A stretch of 64,000 nucleotides of DNA from JAJDYQ01 sp965214035 (GCA_965214035.1 OZ243932.1:868001-932000); one strand, 5' to 3'; positions 34,864 to 43,744 are shown, numbered from the stretch's first letter. Notes: generated by a model from the letters alone, not told the origin. Numbers and translations are program-made.

Positions 34864-36300
34864 ATGGTTGAAGACTATTCACTAATGATCGCAGGCCGCC
34901 AGGCGGAAAAGCAACTAACCGTTATTTCGCCTTTTGATGGTTCCACAATTGGTTCGGCGGGGATCGCAAACAGCGAAGATGTGGAAGTTGCATTATCCAC
35001 TGCTTTTCAGCTTTATCGTGACCATAGCCAGTGGCTGAGTGGAGCGGAACGTATTCAGATACTGAGCAGGGCAGTTGAAATCATGCAGGACAGGTTTGAA
35101 TATCTTGCTCTGGGAGCTGCCAGAGAAGGAGGCAAGCCTTTGGTGGATTCACGTACTGAGGTTGCACGGGCTATTGATGGTATCAGGAACTGTGCCGAGT
35201 TGCTGCGTAATGAATCGGGACATGAGATACCGATGAATGTTACACCGGCATCAGCAGGACATCTGGCATTTACGCATCGTGAACCCATCGGCGTGGTGGT
35301 AGCCGTGAGCGCATTTAACCATCCGTTAAATTTAATCGTGCATCAGGTAGGTCCGGCAGTCGCCTCAGGCTGCCCGGTGATTGTCAAGCCGGCCGAGGAT
35401 ACGCCGTTATCATGTATGCGCCTTATTTCGATACTTAGAGAAGCGGGTCTGCCGGAAGAATGGTGCCAGGCCTGTGTTGTCGATGACCTCAGTATTGCAG
35501 AGCAGCTGGTAACCGATGAACGGGTCGGATTTTTCAGTTTTATCGGCAGTGCCAGAGTCGGCTGGATGCTACACTCCAAGTTGGCTCCGGGTGTACGCAA
35601 TGCGCTTGAACACGGTGGTGCGGCACCGGTCATTTTGGCGGAAGATGCAGAGTTGGACGAAAATCTGCCAATGATAGCCCGGGCCGGTTTTTACCATGCC
35701 GGACAGGTCTGTGTATCGGTGCAGCGTGTTTATGCGCCTTCGCAACTGGCTGAAGAGATAGCGCAGCGTCTGGCTGAACTGGGCAATGCCATGCAGGTTG
35801 GTGATCCGGCGCTAGAGGACACCGATATTGGGCCACTTATTCGCCCCCGTGAAGTAACCAGAGTGCATGAATGGGTTGAACAAGCCGTCAACGACGGTGC
35901 CAGACTGTTGAGTGGTGGTAAGCCGGCTTCAGACACCTGTTATCCGGCAACGGTATTACTCAATCCGCCCGACAGCACGAGGATTAGCTGCAACGAAGTA
36001 TTTGGCCCTGTGATCTGTGTCTATGCTTATGATGATATCGATGAGGCGATTCGACGGGCCAATAGCCTGCCTTATTCTTTTCAGGCTTCTGTCTATACGC
36101 GGGATATAGATACGGCCCTGCATGCCTATAAAAATCTGGATGCCTCGGCAGTTATGGTGAATGAGCATACAGCATTTCGAGTTGACTGGATGCCTTTTGC
36201 CGGTTTGAAACAATCGGGCCATGGAGTGGGTGGCATACGATATACCTACCAGGACATGACCGTAGAAAAAATGATGGTGATGCGTTCCAAAGCGGTGTAA
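34864..36300 (+). CDS. NAD(P)-dependent aldehyde dehydrogenase
   Basis: A 478-residue ALDH-superfamily enzyme. Motifs are VSAFNHPLNLIVHQVGPAV, FIGSARVGWML, the general-base region LEHGGAAPVILAEDAELDE, the catalytic Cys in GFYHAGQVCVSVQRVY, and the C-terminal EVFGPVICVYAYDD. The usual ELGGNAP is replaced by EHGGAAP, which is unusual but retains Glu. The substrate is not predictable. It lies 33 bp after the acetolactate-synthase-like gene and 26 bp before the glutamate-synthase-like gene, so it is probably part of one operon. Confidence 0.9.
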   Translation: MVEDYSLMIAGRQAEKQLTVISPFDGSTIGSAGIANSEDVEVALSTAFQLYRDHSQWLSGAERIQILSRAVEIMQDRFEYLALGAAREGGKPLVDSRTEVARAIDGIRNCAELLRNESGHEIPMNVTPASAGHLAFTHREPIGVVVAVSAFNHPLNLIVHQVGPAVASGCPVIVKPAEDTPLSCMRLISILREAGLPEEWCQACVVDDLSIAEQLVTDERVGFFSFIGSARVGWMLHSKLAPGVRNALEHGGAAPVILAEDAELDENLPMIARAGFYHAGQVCVSVQRVYAPSQLAEEIAQRLAELGNAMQVGDPALEDTDIGPLIRPREVTRVHEWVEQAVNDGARLLSGGKPASDTCYPATVLLNPPDSTRISCNEVFGPVICVYAYDDIDEAIRRANSLPYSFQASVYTRDIDTALHAYKNLDASAVMVNEHTAFRVDWMPFAGLKQSGHGVGGIRYTYQDMTVEKMMVMRSKAV

Positions 36301-36326
36301 CTTAAAGTGCAACAGGAGACGGAACT

Positions 36327-37847
36327 ATGGTAGAAAAATTACAGAACAGCTTTTTATATGTGGCCCTGGAAACCCTTGCAGTAGCTTTTATATTTGCAGT
36401 AGGCATCCTGGTCGCCATAGTTATCATCACCTACATTGTTGATATTACCCAAACCCAGCATGCCATTCGGCGTAACTACCCGGTTATTGGGCACTTCCGC
36501 TATCTGTTCGAGCATATCGGTGAATTTTTTAGGCAATACTTCTTTGCCATGGATCGGGAAGAATTACCATTTAACCGTGCGCAACGCTCATGGGCGTACC
36601 GTGCGGCTAAAAATATCAATAACACGGTAGCGTTTGGCTCCACTCGTGACTTAAAGTCACCCGGCACAGTCTTGTTTGTCAACTGCCCGTTTCCTACTCT
36701 GGGCAAGGATGCGGTTGACCCATCACCGATTACCCTTGGGCCATACTGTAAAAAACCCTGGACCACCAGCGCATTGTTCGGAATTTCAGGCATGAGCTAT
36801 GGGGCCATATCCAGTCCAGCGATTCTGGCCCTGTCAAAAGGTGCCCGTAAAGCGGGCATATGGATGAATACAGGGGAGGGGGGGCTGTCACCTTACCATC
36901 TTGAAGGGGGTGCTGATATCATTTTTCAGATTGGTACGGCGAAGAATGGGGTACGTGATCTGAAAGGCAGACTTAATGATGAAAAGCTCAATGAAATGTC
37001 TTCGCACGAACAAGTCAGAATGTTCGAGATTAAACTTTCTCAGGGAGCAAAGCCGGGGAAAGGTGGCATTCTGCCGGGTGCCAAGGTTACCGAGGAAATT
37101 GCTCGAATACGAGGTATCCATGTTGGAGAAGACGCCATTAGCCCAAACCGCCACCCGGATATCAACTCCAATGCCGAACTGCTGGACATGATTGACCACA
37201 TTCGCCGAGTGACAGGCAAGCCGGTTGGATTCAAGGCAGTGATGGGAGCCTATGGATGGCTGGATGAATTATTTGACGAAATCAATAAGCGAGGCGAGGA
37301 AAGCGCTCCTGATTTTATTACGTTGGATAGCGCAGATGGTGGAACCGGTGCGGCGCCGATGCCATTGATTGATGATATGGGTCTGCCTTTACGGGAAGGG
37401 CTGCCGTTACTGGTCAATAAGCTGATTGAATATCGGCTGCGTGGCCGAATCAAAGTATTTGCGTCTGGTAAACTGGTGACGCCTGCCGATGTGGCCTGGG
37501 CACTGTGCCTTGGAGCTGATTTCTGCGTAAGCGCCAGAGGCTTCATGTTTGCCCTGGGCTGTATTCAGGCTCTGCAATGCAATAAAAACACATGTCCGAC
37601 GGGTATTACGACACACAATAAAAAAATGCAGGGTGGGCTGGTCGTGGCCGAGAAAGCAGAGCGGGTTGCCAACTATGCGAAAAACATGGTGTATGAGGTC
37701 GGTATGATTGGTCATTCCTGCGGGGTGAAAGAGCCGAGAGAATTCAGGCGCCATCATGCAAGAATCGTTGGCCAGAATAGCCTGTCCATACCATTAAATG
37801 AGCTCCATCCGCTGCCGGAATTAACCGATGCTGACAAAGCATCATGA
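36327..37847 (+). CDS. Membrane-anchored FMN-binding glutamate synthase-like protein
   Basis: A 506-residue protein. A transmembrane segment at about residues 10-40 precedes a TIM-barrel domain of the glutamate synthase central/FMN type. FMN and substrate motifs include FGISGMSYGAISSPAILAL, GEGGLSPYHLEGGADIIFQI, GGILPGAKVT, TLDSADGGTGAAPMPLID and IKVFASGKLVTPADVAWAL. The [3Fe-4S] motif C412-x5-C418-x4-C423 (CIQALQCNKNTC) is intact. There is no glutaminase domain and no separate NADPH subunit, so it is not ordinary glutamate synthase. It may be a quinone- or membrane-linked oxidoreductase acting with its operon partners. Confidence 0.88.
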   Translation: MVEKLQNSFLYVALETLAVAFIFAVGILVAIVIITYIVDITQTQHAIRRNYPVIGHFRYLFEHIGEFFRQYFFAMDREELPFNRAQRSWAYRAAKNINNTVAFGSTRDLKSPGTVLFVNCPFPTLGKDAVDPSPITLGPYCKKPWTTSALFGISGMSYGAISSPAILALSKGARKAGIWMNTGEGGLSPYHLEGGADIIFQIGTAKNGVRDLKGRLNDEKLNEMSSHEQVRMFEIKLSQGAKPGKGGILPGAKVTEEIARIRGIHVGEDAISPNRHPDINSNAELLDMIDHIRRVTGKPVGFKAVMGAYGWLDELFDEINKRGEESAPDFITLDSADGGTGAAPMPLIDDMGLPLREGLPLLVNKLIEYRLRGRIKVFASGKLVTPADVAWALCLGADFCVSARGFMFALGCIQALQCNKNTCPTGITTHNKKMQGGLVVAEKAERVANYAKNMVYEVGMIGHSCGVKEPREFRRHHARIVGQNSLSIPLNELHPLPELTDADKAS

Positions 37848-37933
37848 TGGTATCCTGCCGAGAGCGCATAATTGGTCGGATCATACAAAATGATAGTCGG
37901 CTGAAATTTATCTGATACCATCCAGGAGAAAAA

Positions 37934-38557
37934 ATGATTGCATTATTGAATAAGCTACAGGACCTGCTCGATACGAGTCGAGTAATCGATTTTCTGGCAC
38001 CTTTGCTGTTGAGACTGTATCTGGCACCTGTGTTCTGGATTGCCGGTACCAATAAGGTGGGCGGTCTGGAAAGCTGGGAAGCGGTTAAAGAAGGATTTCA
38101 GAACACCTCCGACTGGTTCGGTAACCCTGACTGGGGTCTGGGATTACCGCTGCCGGGTTTGATGGCCCTGTTGGCCATTACAACTGAAATTTTCGGTGCA
38201 GTCATGCTGCTCATGGGAGTCGGTGTGCGCTGGGTATCCATTCCACTGATGATCACAATGCTGGTAGCCGCATTCTCCGTCCACTGGCAAAATGGATGGC
38301 AAGCCGTTGCAGACGCAATGAGTCCATGGCCATCGGCAAATATAGAAGAAGCAGGCCAGCGGCTACAGGCTGCGCGCTCGATATTGCAGGAACATGGAAA
38401 CTACGACTGGCTGACAGGCTCAGGCAGCTTTGTCATATCCAACAATGGCATAGAATGGGCAGCGACCTATTTTATCATGCTGCTGGCGCTTTTCTTTATC
38501 GGTGCAGGCAAGTACGCCAGTGCCGATTACTGGATTGCCCTTAAATTCAGACAATAA
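37934..38557 (+). CDS. DoxX-family membrane protein
   Basis: A 207-residue protein with about four transmembrane segments. The DoxX pattern is LRLYLAPVFWIAGTNKVGGL near the start and LLAITTEIFGAVMLLMGVGVR in the middle. The insertion between segments (MSPWPSANIEEAGQRLQAAR) is probably an extramembrane loop. DoxX proteins accompany thiosulfate:quinone reductases and also MNIO copper-peptide clusters, where they may pass electrons to quinone. Here one lies both after the redox operon and near hvfABC, so either link is possible. The ribosome site GGAG is present. Confidence 0.85.
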   Translation: MIALLNKLQDLLDTSRVIDFLAPLLLRLYLAPVFWIAGTNKVGGLESWEAVKEGFQNTSDWFGNPDWGLGLPLPGLMALLAITTEIFGAVMLLMGVGVRWVSIPLMITMLVAAFSVHWQNGWQAVADAMSPWPSANIEEAGQRLQAARSILQEHGNYDWLTGSGSFVISNNGIEWAATYFIMLLALFFIGAGKYASADYWIALKFRQ

Positions 38558-38565
38558 TCAGGGCC

Positions 38566-39795
38566 ATGGCCATACAGCATGTTATCCTGCTGTTTATGGG
38601 CATGCTGCTACTGGCCATTATTATCGAGCCACTGGCGGAAAAAGCCCGCCTGCCGTTTATTGCAGCATTATTGCTGGTTGGCTTTGCCGTATCAGAAATA
38701 CTGGTAGCCCTTTCAATAGATACCGGCATACGCTGGAATAACTTCCACGGCCTGATTTTCTTTGTTTTCCTGCCCATACTGATTTTTGAGGCAGCGTTCA
38801 ATCTTAATCTGCGCCTGCTCATAAAAAATATAATACCGGTCCTGTTTCTGGCACTTCCCCTGATGCTACTATCAACGGCAATTATAGCCGCTCTGCTATA
38901 TTACGGCATTGGTCATCCTGCCGGCTTCCCATGGGTTGCAGCCTTACTGACAGGGGCCTTATTGTCGGCAACAGACCCTGCGGCGGTACTGGCATTATTC
39001 AAAAAAGCAGGCGTACCAGAAAGATTATGCATACTGGTTGATGGCGAAAGCCTGTTTAACGATGCCACCGCGATAGTACTGTTCACTTTGTTCATCACTA
39101 TCGCGATGCAGGGCGATGGTGCGACGGATATTCCAGATGCTGCCTACGGCTTTCTAAAAACATTTTTCGGCGGCATATTCGTCGGAGGGCTTCTGGGGGG
39201 ATCGATTCTTCTCCTGCTGCCGCTGATCGAAAGTACAATCACACGTGGCGTGGTCAGCCTGATAGCAGCGTACATATCCTTCGTCCTTGCAGAAGGACTT
39301 TTGCATGTTTCAGGAGTGATGTCGGTACTGACTGTCGGACTGCTGCTTGGACATGCCAGTCGAAATACCATGCAAAAACAACAGTATGGCTTTATACACG
39401 AACTATGGGAATACAAAGCCTATGTAGCGAATGCCATGCTGTTTCTGATTTCAGGCATTACCATACAGGTTGCCATGTTCACAGACCAATGGCTTGCAAT
39501 ACTGATGGGCATCGCCGCATCAATGATTGCGAGACTGGTCAGCACAATGGGAGTCATACCGCTGCTGAACTACCTGCCCGGTATGACCCCGATTGATATA
39601 AAATACAGAGCAGTTATGTACTGGGGAAATATACGAGGTGCAGTAACCCTGGCCCTTGCTCTGTCACTGCCGATAGAACTGCCTTACTGGTGGACGATTC
39701 AATCCATTGCCTACGGTGTTGTAATATTTACCATATTCATCCAGGCAACAACAATGCCGCTGCTGCTTGATGCCCTTAAACCAGGCAAAGAGTAG
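38566..39795 (+). CDS. CPA1-type sodium/proton antiporter
   Basis: A 409-residue polytopic membrane protein with about 12 hydrophobic segments. The ion-binding core is recognisable: ALLTGALLSATDPAAVLALF and VPERLCILVDGESLFNDATAIVLF, which holds the Asn-Asp pair, with MYWGNIRGAVTLALALSLP near the C-terminus. It should exchange Na+ (or K+) for H+ across the inner membrane. It starts 8 bp after the DoxX gene, so it is likely cotranscribed. It has no long cytoplasmic tail. Confidence 0.9.
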   Translation: MAIQHVILLFMGMLLLAIIIEPLAEKARLPFIAALLLVGFAVSEILVALSIDTGIRWNNFHGLIFFVFLPILIFEAAFNLNLRLLIKNIIPVLFLALPLMLLSTAIIAALLYYGIGHPAGFPWVAALLTGALLSATDPAAVLALFKKAGVPERLCILVDGESLFNDATAIVLFTLFITIAMQGDGATDIPDAAYGFLKTFFGGIFVGGLLGGSILLLLPLIESTITRGVVSLIAAYISFVLAEGLLHVSGVMSVLTVGLLLGHASRNTMQKQQYGFIHELWEYKAYVANAMLFLISGITIQVAMFTDQWLAILMGIAASMIARLVSTMGVIPLLNYLPGMTPIDIKYRAVMYWGNIRGAVTLALALSLPIELPYWWTIQSIAYGVVIFTIFIQATTMPLLLDALKPGKE

Positions 39796-40074
39796 TATTG
39801 TCTCAAAATAGAGATCGGCCTTAGTGGCCTGAGCTTAACGAAAAGTGAGAGAATTACACTCCCTGTTCATTCACAATAATCCCTTCCTGGTTATTGCCAA
39901 TAGGTCGGAAAAGCACAGCACGGCAGGCCTTCTACCAGAGCTGGCCCGCTTTGTGTAGTCTGGAGTATCAACAAGCATTTTTGTGTAGTATATTTCTTAT
40001 TTCACGCTACACAAAAAGGTTTCTGTAATGCAGAGACTACTCAAAATATCTCCCTGCCTTCTACCGTGTTAATC
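39796..40074. other. Noncoding stretch at the left edge of the island
   Basis: No gene is seen. A short GC hairpin (GGCC TTAGT GGCC, about 39818-39830) after the antiporter could help termination. Three copies of TTGTGTAG/CTACACAA occur at 39949-40016. The change from operon DNA to IS and cassette remnants occurs here. Confidence 0.4.
39978..40017. repeat. 11-bp inverted repeat TTTTTGTGTAG / CTACACAAAAA
   Basis: Perfect arms at 39978-39988 and 40007-40017 are separated by 18 bp, with an extra TTTGTGTAG at 39950-39958 in the same direction as the left arm. This could be a recombination or transposon end, or an operator. No associated gene is identifiable. Confidence 0.5.
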
Positions 40075-40252
40075 ACCTGAATTCAACTTGTAAGTGCAAC
40101 TCTTGACGAGTTGGGGATAGGGTAAGCTGCTGTATGATTCACAGCTTTCCCATTCTGCCAGGAAAGAGGAGCACGATGAGATACAAACAGCTTACCCAGG
40201 AACAACGATACCGGATTGATGCCCTGAAGAAAGCCGGCCATAACCAATCCGG
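40075..40252 (+). mobile_element. IS30-family 5' fragment
   Basis: 178 bp matching the transposase-start end of the two larger IS30 copies: the inverted repeat, the ATG behind AAAGAGGAGCACG and the first ~25 codons (MRYKQLTQEQRYRIDALKK). It ends abruptly at AATCCGG and joins directly to half of an attC site. Confidence 0.85.
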
Positions 40253-40270
40253 TTGAGCGCCTTGTTAGGC
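40253..40270 (-). other. Truncated integron attC site
   Basis: On the reverse strand, GCCTAACAAGGCGCTCAA is the standard opening of an attC site. The rest has been replaced by the IS30 fragment. It lies immediately after the stop of the small cassette gene, as expected for its attC. Confidence 0.65.
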
Positions 40271-40272
40271 TT

Positions 40273-40551
40273 TTACTTACTTCTGTAAAAAGAACGGCTG
40301 CCAATTTTCTTGAACTCCACTAAGTTTTTATCTTCTAGAAGCCTAGCTGCAATGGCCATTAACCAACCTTTAGGGCCATATTACTTGTTGCTTTTAGGTA
40401 CTGCCACATAATTTAACTCAAGATCATTTTTGATTTCCACTGATGGAACCCAGCGGTCTTGGAAGTGACCTTCTTTATCTTTGATATGGCCAAGAACTTC
40501 CATTGCAATTGATTCTACGTGGCTGTGTATTGTGTCCTTTCTTGATGTCAT
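40273..40551 (-). pseudogene. Integron cassette gene, hypothetical, one in-frame stop
   Basis: Starts at ATG 40551 behind a strong ribosome site (AAAGGAGT) just after an attC site. It would encode 92 residues (MTSRKDTIHSHVESIAMEVL ... GPKGWLMAIAARLLEDKNL ... SRSFYRSK) but for a TAA at 40381-40383, between residues SNK and YGPKG. Everything else stays in one frame, so a single nonsense change (for example from CAA or AAA) is the likely lesion. The family is unknown. The Ala/Leu-rich helix followed by a basic end could be a small DNA-binding or antitoxin-like fold, but that is only a guess. Confidence 0.6.
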
Positions 40552-40573
40552 CGTGACTCCTTTTTGTATATAA

Positions 40574-40629
40574 GCCTAACGCCCAAACTCAGCGGCGGCG
40601 TAGCCGTCCGCTGGAGTGCTTTGTTAGAC
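40574..40629 (-). other. Integron attC recombination site
   Basis: Read on the reverse strand: GTCTAAC (5' core), AAAGCACTCCAGCGGACGGC, then GCCGCCGCTGAGTTTGGGC, and GTTAGGC (3' core). The arms CAGCGGACGGC and GCCGCCGCTG pair imperfectly with an unpaired base, as expected of attC. It lies about 44 bp after the tctB stop and 22 bp before the next cassette gene, with the orientation opposite to intI, as in a normal integron. Confidence 0.78.
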
Positions 40630-40672
40630 AATGAACAGCTATTTTCATAAGCTAAGTAACTTCTTCTAAATA

Positions 40673-41125
40673 TTAAAAAGTGTTTAAAGGTACATCTAAA
40701 CCATATTGGAAAAGTGCATAGAAGCCGACTAAAATTATTAATCCAAAGATAATATTAAATGCCGTCTTTTTTATTGACCAGTGCGCGTGTTTAGCGGCAA
40801 ACATACAACCCATAAAAGCAATCATACTTGCTATTAAAAAACCTGTATAAAACATAACACTACAGGCAACAAGCATGGTGCCAATCAACACAACTCGCTT
40901 CCACCAATTATTAAATGTAATCCCTTCTTCTGTTGGTAAACGATTTAATAATTGCAGAATTAAAGAAATAGTAGCACCTATCAACAAAATAGTAGCTGCT
41001 GTTCTTGGAAAAACTTTTGAGTCAATGTCTCCATAAGATAATGTGTCATAAAATGTGATTAGAGCAACAGCTATAAAAAAAATACTTACGACTAGGGAAG
41101 GTAAATTGGATTTTCTGTCATTCAT
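40673..41125 (-). CDS. tctB: Tripartite tricarboxylate transporter small membrane subunit TctB
   Basis: A 150-residue protein with four hydrophobic segments (VVSIFFIAVALITFYDTL, ATILLIGATISLILQLL, VVLIGTMLVACSVMFYTGF, NIIFGLIILVGFYALFQYG), the usual layout of TctB. With TctA and the periplasmic binder TctC it takes up carboxylates using an ion gradient. It lies 13 bp after tctA. It is intact, AT-rich and in cassette position ahead of an attC site. Confidence 0.88.
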   Translation of the reverse strand: MNDRKSNLPSLVVSIFFIAVALITFYDTLSYGDIDSKVFPRTAATILLIGATISLILQLLNRLPTEEGITFNNWWKRVVLIGTMLVACSVMFYTGFLIASMIAFMGCMFAAKHAHWSIKKTAFNIIFGLIILVGFYALFQYGLDVPLNTF

Positions 41126-41138
41126 TGTGTCGTGTAAT

Positions 41139-42635
41139 CTAATTATTTTTATAGTTTTTGATCTTCTTTTTGAGCACTGGATATATCAGTGTGAATACAA
41201 GAAAAACAATAATCACTTGCGAAATTGGTCGTCCAAAAAACATACCGAGTAGGTTATCAGTGGCAGAGCCAATCGTCCAACCTTGTACAAAACCTTGTTC
41301 AGCAATGGGGCCTAAAATCAAGCCCAATACTATAGGTGAAGCACGAAAACCGTAACGGTTAATAATCCAACCAAAAACACCCAATCCAATCATAAGGACA
41401 ACATCGGAAACGCTATTGCGAATGGCATAAGTACCAATAATGGTCATAAATGCCACCGTTGGGACTAATAATTCTCTGGGGATAGTTACTATGGATTTAT
41501 AGGCGTAGCGACCTATCAGTAAGCCAACCGGTAACATTAAGATGGTCGCAAACAGCAATCCATAAACAAAGGTATAAAATATGATGCTAGCCTCTCCCTG
41601 AAAAAGGGAGGGACCGGTCTGCACGCCCTGTATTAGCAACGCACCCAGAATAACTGCATCGGGCGGTGTTCCAGGAATGCCTAGTACTAAAGTTGGAACG
41701 AATCCACCACCAACGGTTGCGTTGTTTGATGACTCCGAAGCAATCAATCCACCCGGCTCGCCTTGACCAAATTGTTGACTTTTTTTTGCGGTACGTTTGG
41801 CTTCTGAGTAGGCTACAAGCCCAGCAACAGAGCCTCCAGCACCTGGCAATATACCAACGACAGTACCAATAACAGACGATCGTACTAAGTTGAATTTAGA
41901 ACGTAATACAATGTGTGCGGCTTTTATGAAAGGCACTGATTTGCCTCCTTTATCCACTTTAAGATGGTGGTCTGACGAAGCCACTAAATCAATTAACACC
42001 GGAATACAAAATAACCCAATCATAGCACTGACCACATTAAAACCACCGATTAAGGTTTGGCTTCCAAAGTTAAGACGAATATCAGCCGATATTTCAGAAA
42101 CTCCTACGGTCGAGAGTATCAGTCCAAATGCTCCTCCAACTATCCCTTTGATTACATTGCCTTCCTTTGATAAAGAAGCAATAAGCGATAGACCAAAAAT
42201 GGAAAACCAAAAGTACTCTACTGGACCAAAACTGAGGGCAATGTCAGCCAGAGGCGGTGCTAATAAAAGCAATGATAACGCACCAACCATGCCACCAAAA
42301 ACGGAAGCAAAGCAGGCAATAGCTACGGCCAAGTCGCCTTTTCCTTTTTGGGCGAGAGGGTAGCCGTCAAAAGTGGTTGCAATTGCAGAAGGTGTGCCTG
42401 GAGTATTCAGCAAGATTGCAGGATAAGCTCCCCCATAAATTGCTCCTGTATAAATGGCTCCAAGCAAAATAAGAGCCGGTGCTGGTTCCATACTAAATGT
42501 AATAGGAACCAGCACCGCTACCGCCATCGTTGCCGTTAGCCCCGGGATAGACCCAATAATAGTACCAGAAATAACACCTAATAAAGCTAAGGCAATATTT
42601 TCTGGTGTAAGTGCTTGTAAAAAGAAATCCATCAA
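41139..42635 (-). CDS. tctA: Tripartite tricarboxylate transporter large membrane subunit TctA
   Basis: A 498-residue polytopic protein, full length for TctA. Signature blocks are GVISGTIIGSIPGLTATMAVAV near the N-terminus and its internal echo VVGILPGAGGSVAGLVAYSEAKR, with GLIASESSNNATVGGGFVPTL and LGIPGTPPDAVILGALL. About 10-12 transmembrane segments are apparent. It should move tricarboxylates or related organic acids. The gene looks intact, but the cognate binder gene tctC upstream has a premature stop, so transport may be impaired. Confidence 0.92.
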   Translation of the reverse strand: MMDFFLQALTPENIALALLGVISGTIIGSIPGLTATMAVAVLVPITFSMEPAPALILLGAIYTGAIYGGAYPAILLNTPGTPSAIATTFDGYPLAQKGKGDLAVAIACFASVFGGMVGALSLLLLAPPLADIALSFGPVEYFWFSIFGLSLIASLSKEGNVIKGIVGGAFGLILSTVGVSEISADIRLNFGSQTLIGGFNVVSAMIGLFCIPVLIDLVASSDHHLKVDKGGKSVPFIKAAHIVLRSKFNLVRSSVIGTVVGILPGAGGSVAGLVAYSEAKRTAKKSQQFGQGEPGGLIASESSNNATVGGGFVPTLVLGIPGTPPDAVILGALLIQGVQTGPSLFQGEASIIFYTFVYGLLFATILMLPVGLLIGRYAYKSIVTIPRELLVPTVAFMTIIGTYAIRNSVSDVVLMIGLGVFGWIINRYGFRASPIVLGLILGPIAEQGFVQGWTIGSATDNLLGMFFGRPISQVIIVFLVFTLIYPVLKKKIKNYKNN

Positions 42636-42638
42636 AAA

Positions 42639-43586
42639 TTATTTGATTAATCCAGCTTCTTTAGCGACTTGGATGTATTGACTGCTTTGTTTTTTCATGA
42701 AGTTCTTCATATTGGCATAATCAATATCCAAGAGTTCAAATCCATTATTAATCATTTTTTGGCGGAATTATGTATCGGCATTGATTGCAGCAATCCTATC
42801 AGACCAAGCTTTTGTGGTTTCTTTAGTTGCTGATTTAGGCAAAGCTATACCTCGGTAAGCGCCGCCGACCATATCAATATCTAACTCCTTGAATGTCGGA
42901 ACATTTGGGAATAAGGGATGACGCTTTTCTGTTGCAATAGCAAGCATACGCACAGCCTCACCCTGCTTGGCTGCAACTGTACTATATCCCCACTGAGCTT
43001 TCACTTGATTCCCGAGTAATGCAGCTACTGCTGCACCAGTCCCTTTAAAAGCTACATAAGTTGATTTGATTCCTGTTATTTTGTCAAATCGGATCTGTGC
43101 TAAATGATTAGCAGAAGCTTTTCCAGAACCAGAAAAAGTTACTTCTCTTGGTCTAGCTTTAGCATCATTAATTAGATCCTCAAGTTTTTCATATGGACTA
43201 CTGGCAGGAACAATAATGGCATCAGGCGTAAAATGAAACATATAAAAGATATTTAAATCATCTGTCTTAAAGCCAACATTTTTTTGTGCGGGCTTAAGAA
43301 TAATATGAGGTAAATTAACTCCCATAATAGTTTGACCATTGCCCTTAAGGTTGTTTAAAGAAGCCCAGCCTACGCTACCACCACCACCAGGTTTATAGGA
43401 GATAACAAGATTTTCTTTAAATTTCTCCTTAAAAAAAGGTTGTTGTAGTCTTGCCGAAATATCGGACTCACCGCCAGGTCCAAAGGGAATAACATAATTC
43501 ACTGGGCCTTTGAGTTCTGCTTGCACACTTAACGCAATCGCTAACCCAAAAAATAAAAAAAACAATTTAGTAACAAAATTTTTCAT
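42639..43586 (-). pseudogene. tctC: Tripartite transporter substrate-binding protein TctC, premature stop
   Basis: The frame begins at ATG 43586 behind TTGGAG, with a signal peptide (MKNFVTKLFFLFFGLAIALS ... QAEL). The Bug/TctC fold is evident: NYVIPFGPGGESDISARLQQ, ISYKPGGGGSVGWASL, VTFSGSGKASANHLAQIRF, FPNVPTFKELDIDMVGGAYR. A TAA at 42768-42770 cuts it after INADT. Downstream the same frame continues FRQKMINNGFELLDIDYANM and ends KEAGLIK at 42639, restoring the usual 315 residues. A single GAA-to-TAA change would explain it. The missing ~43 residues include the closing helices of lobe 1. Confidence 0.82.
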
Positions 43587-43587
43587 A

Positions 43588-43744
43588 ATTTTACTCCAAG
43601 TTAGTTACTGTCGCTTAAATTTTAAATACTTAAACAACTGCGACAAAAAGTTGCCTAACTACTATATTTTACTCCAACTTTAGTTACTGTCGCTTAAATT
43701 TTAAATACTTAAACAACTGCGACAAAAAGTTGTCTAACTACTAT
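43588..43744. repeat. Tandem duplication of the tctC leader, 2 x ~78 bp
   Basis: Copies at 43588-43665 and 43666-43744 are almost identical. Each, read on the reverse strand, begins TAGTTAG(G/A)CAACTTTTTG and ends with the ribosome-site sequence TTGGAGTAAAAT. Each copy also contains an internal GTCGC ... GCGAC inverted repeat. The location between the integrase start and the first cargo gene is where attI is expected, and the GTTAGGC/GTTAGAC core resembles integron crossover points. Confidence 0.75.
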
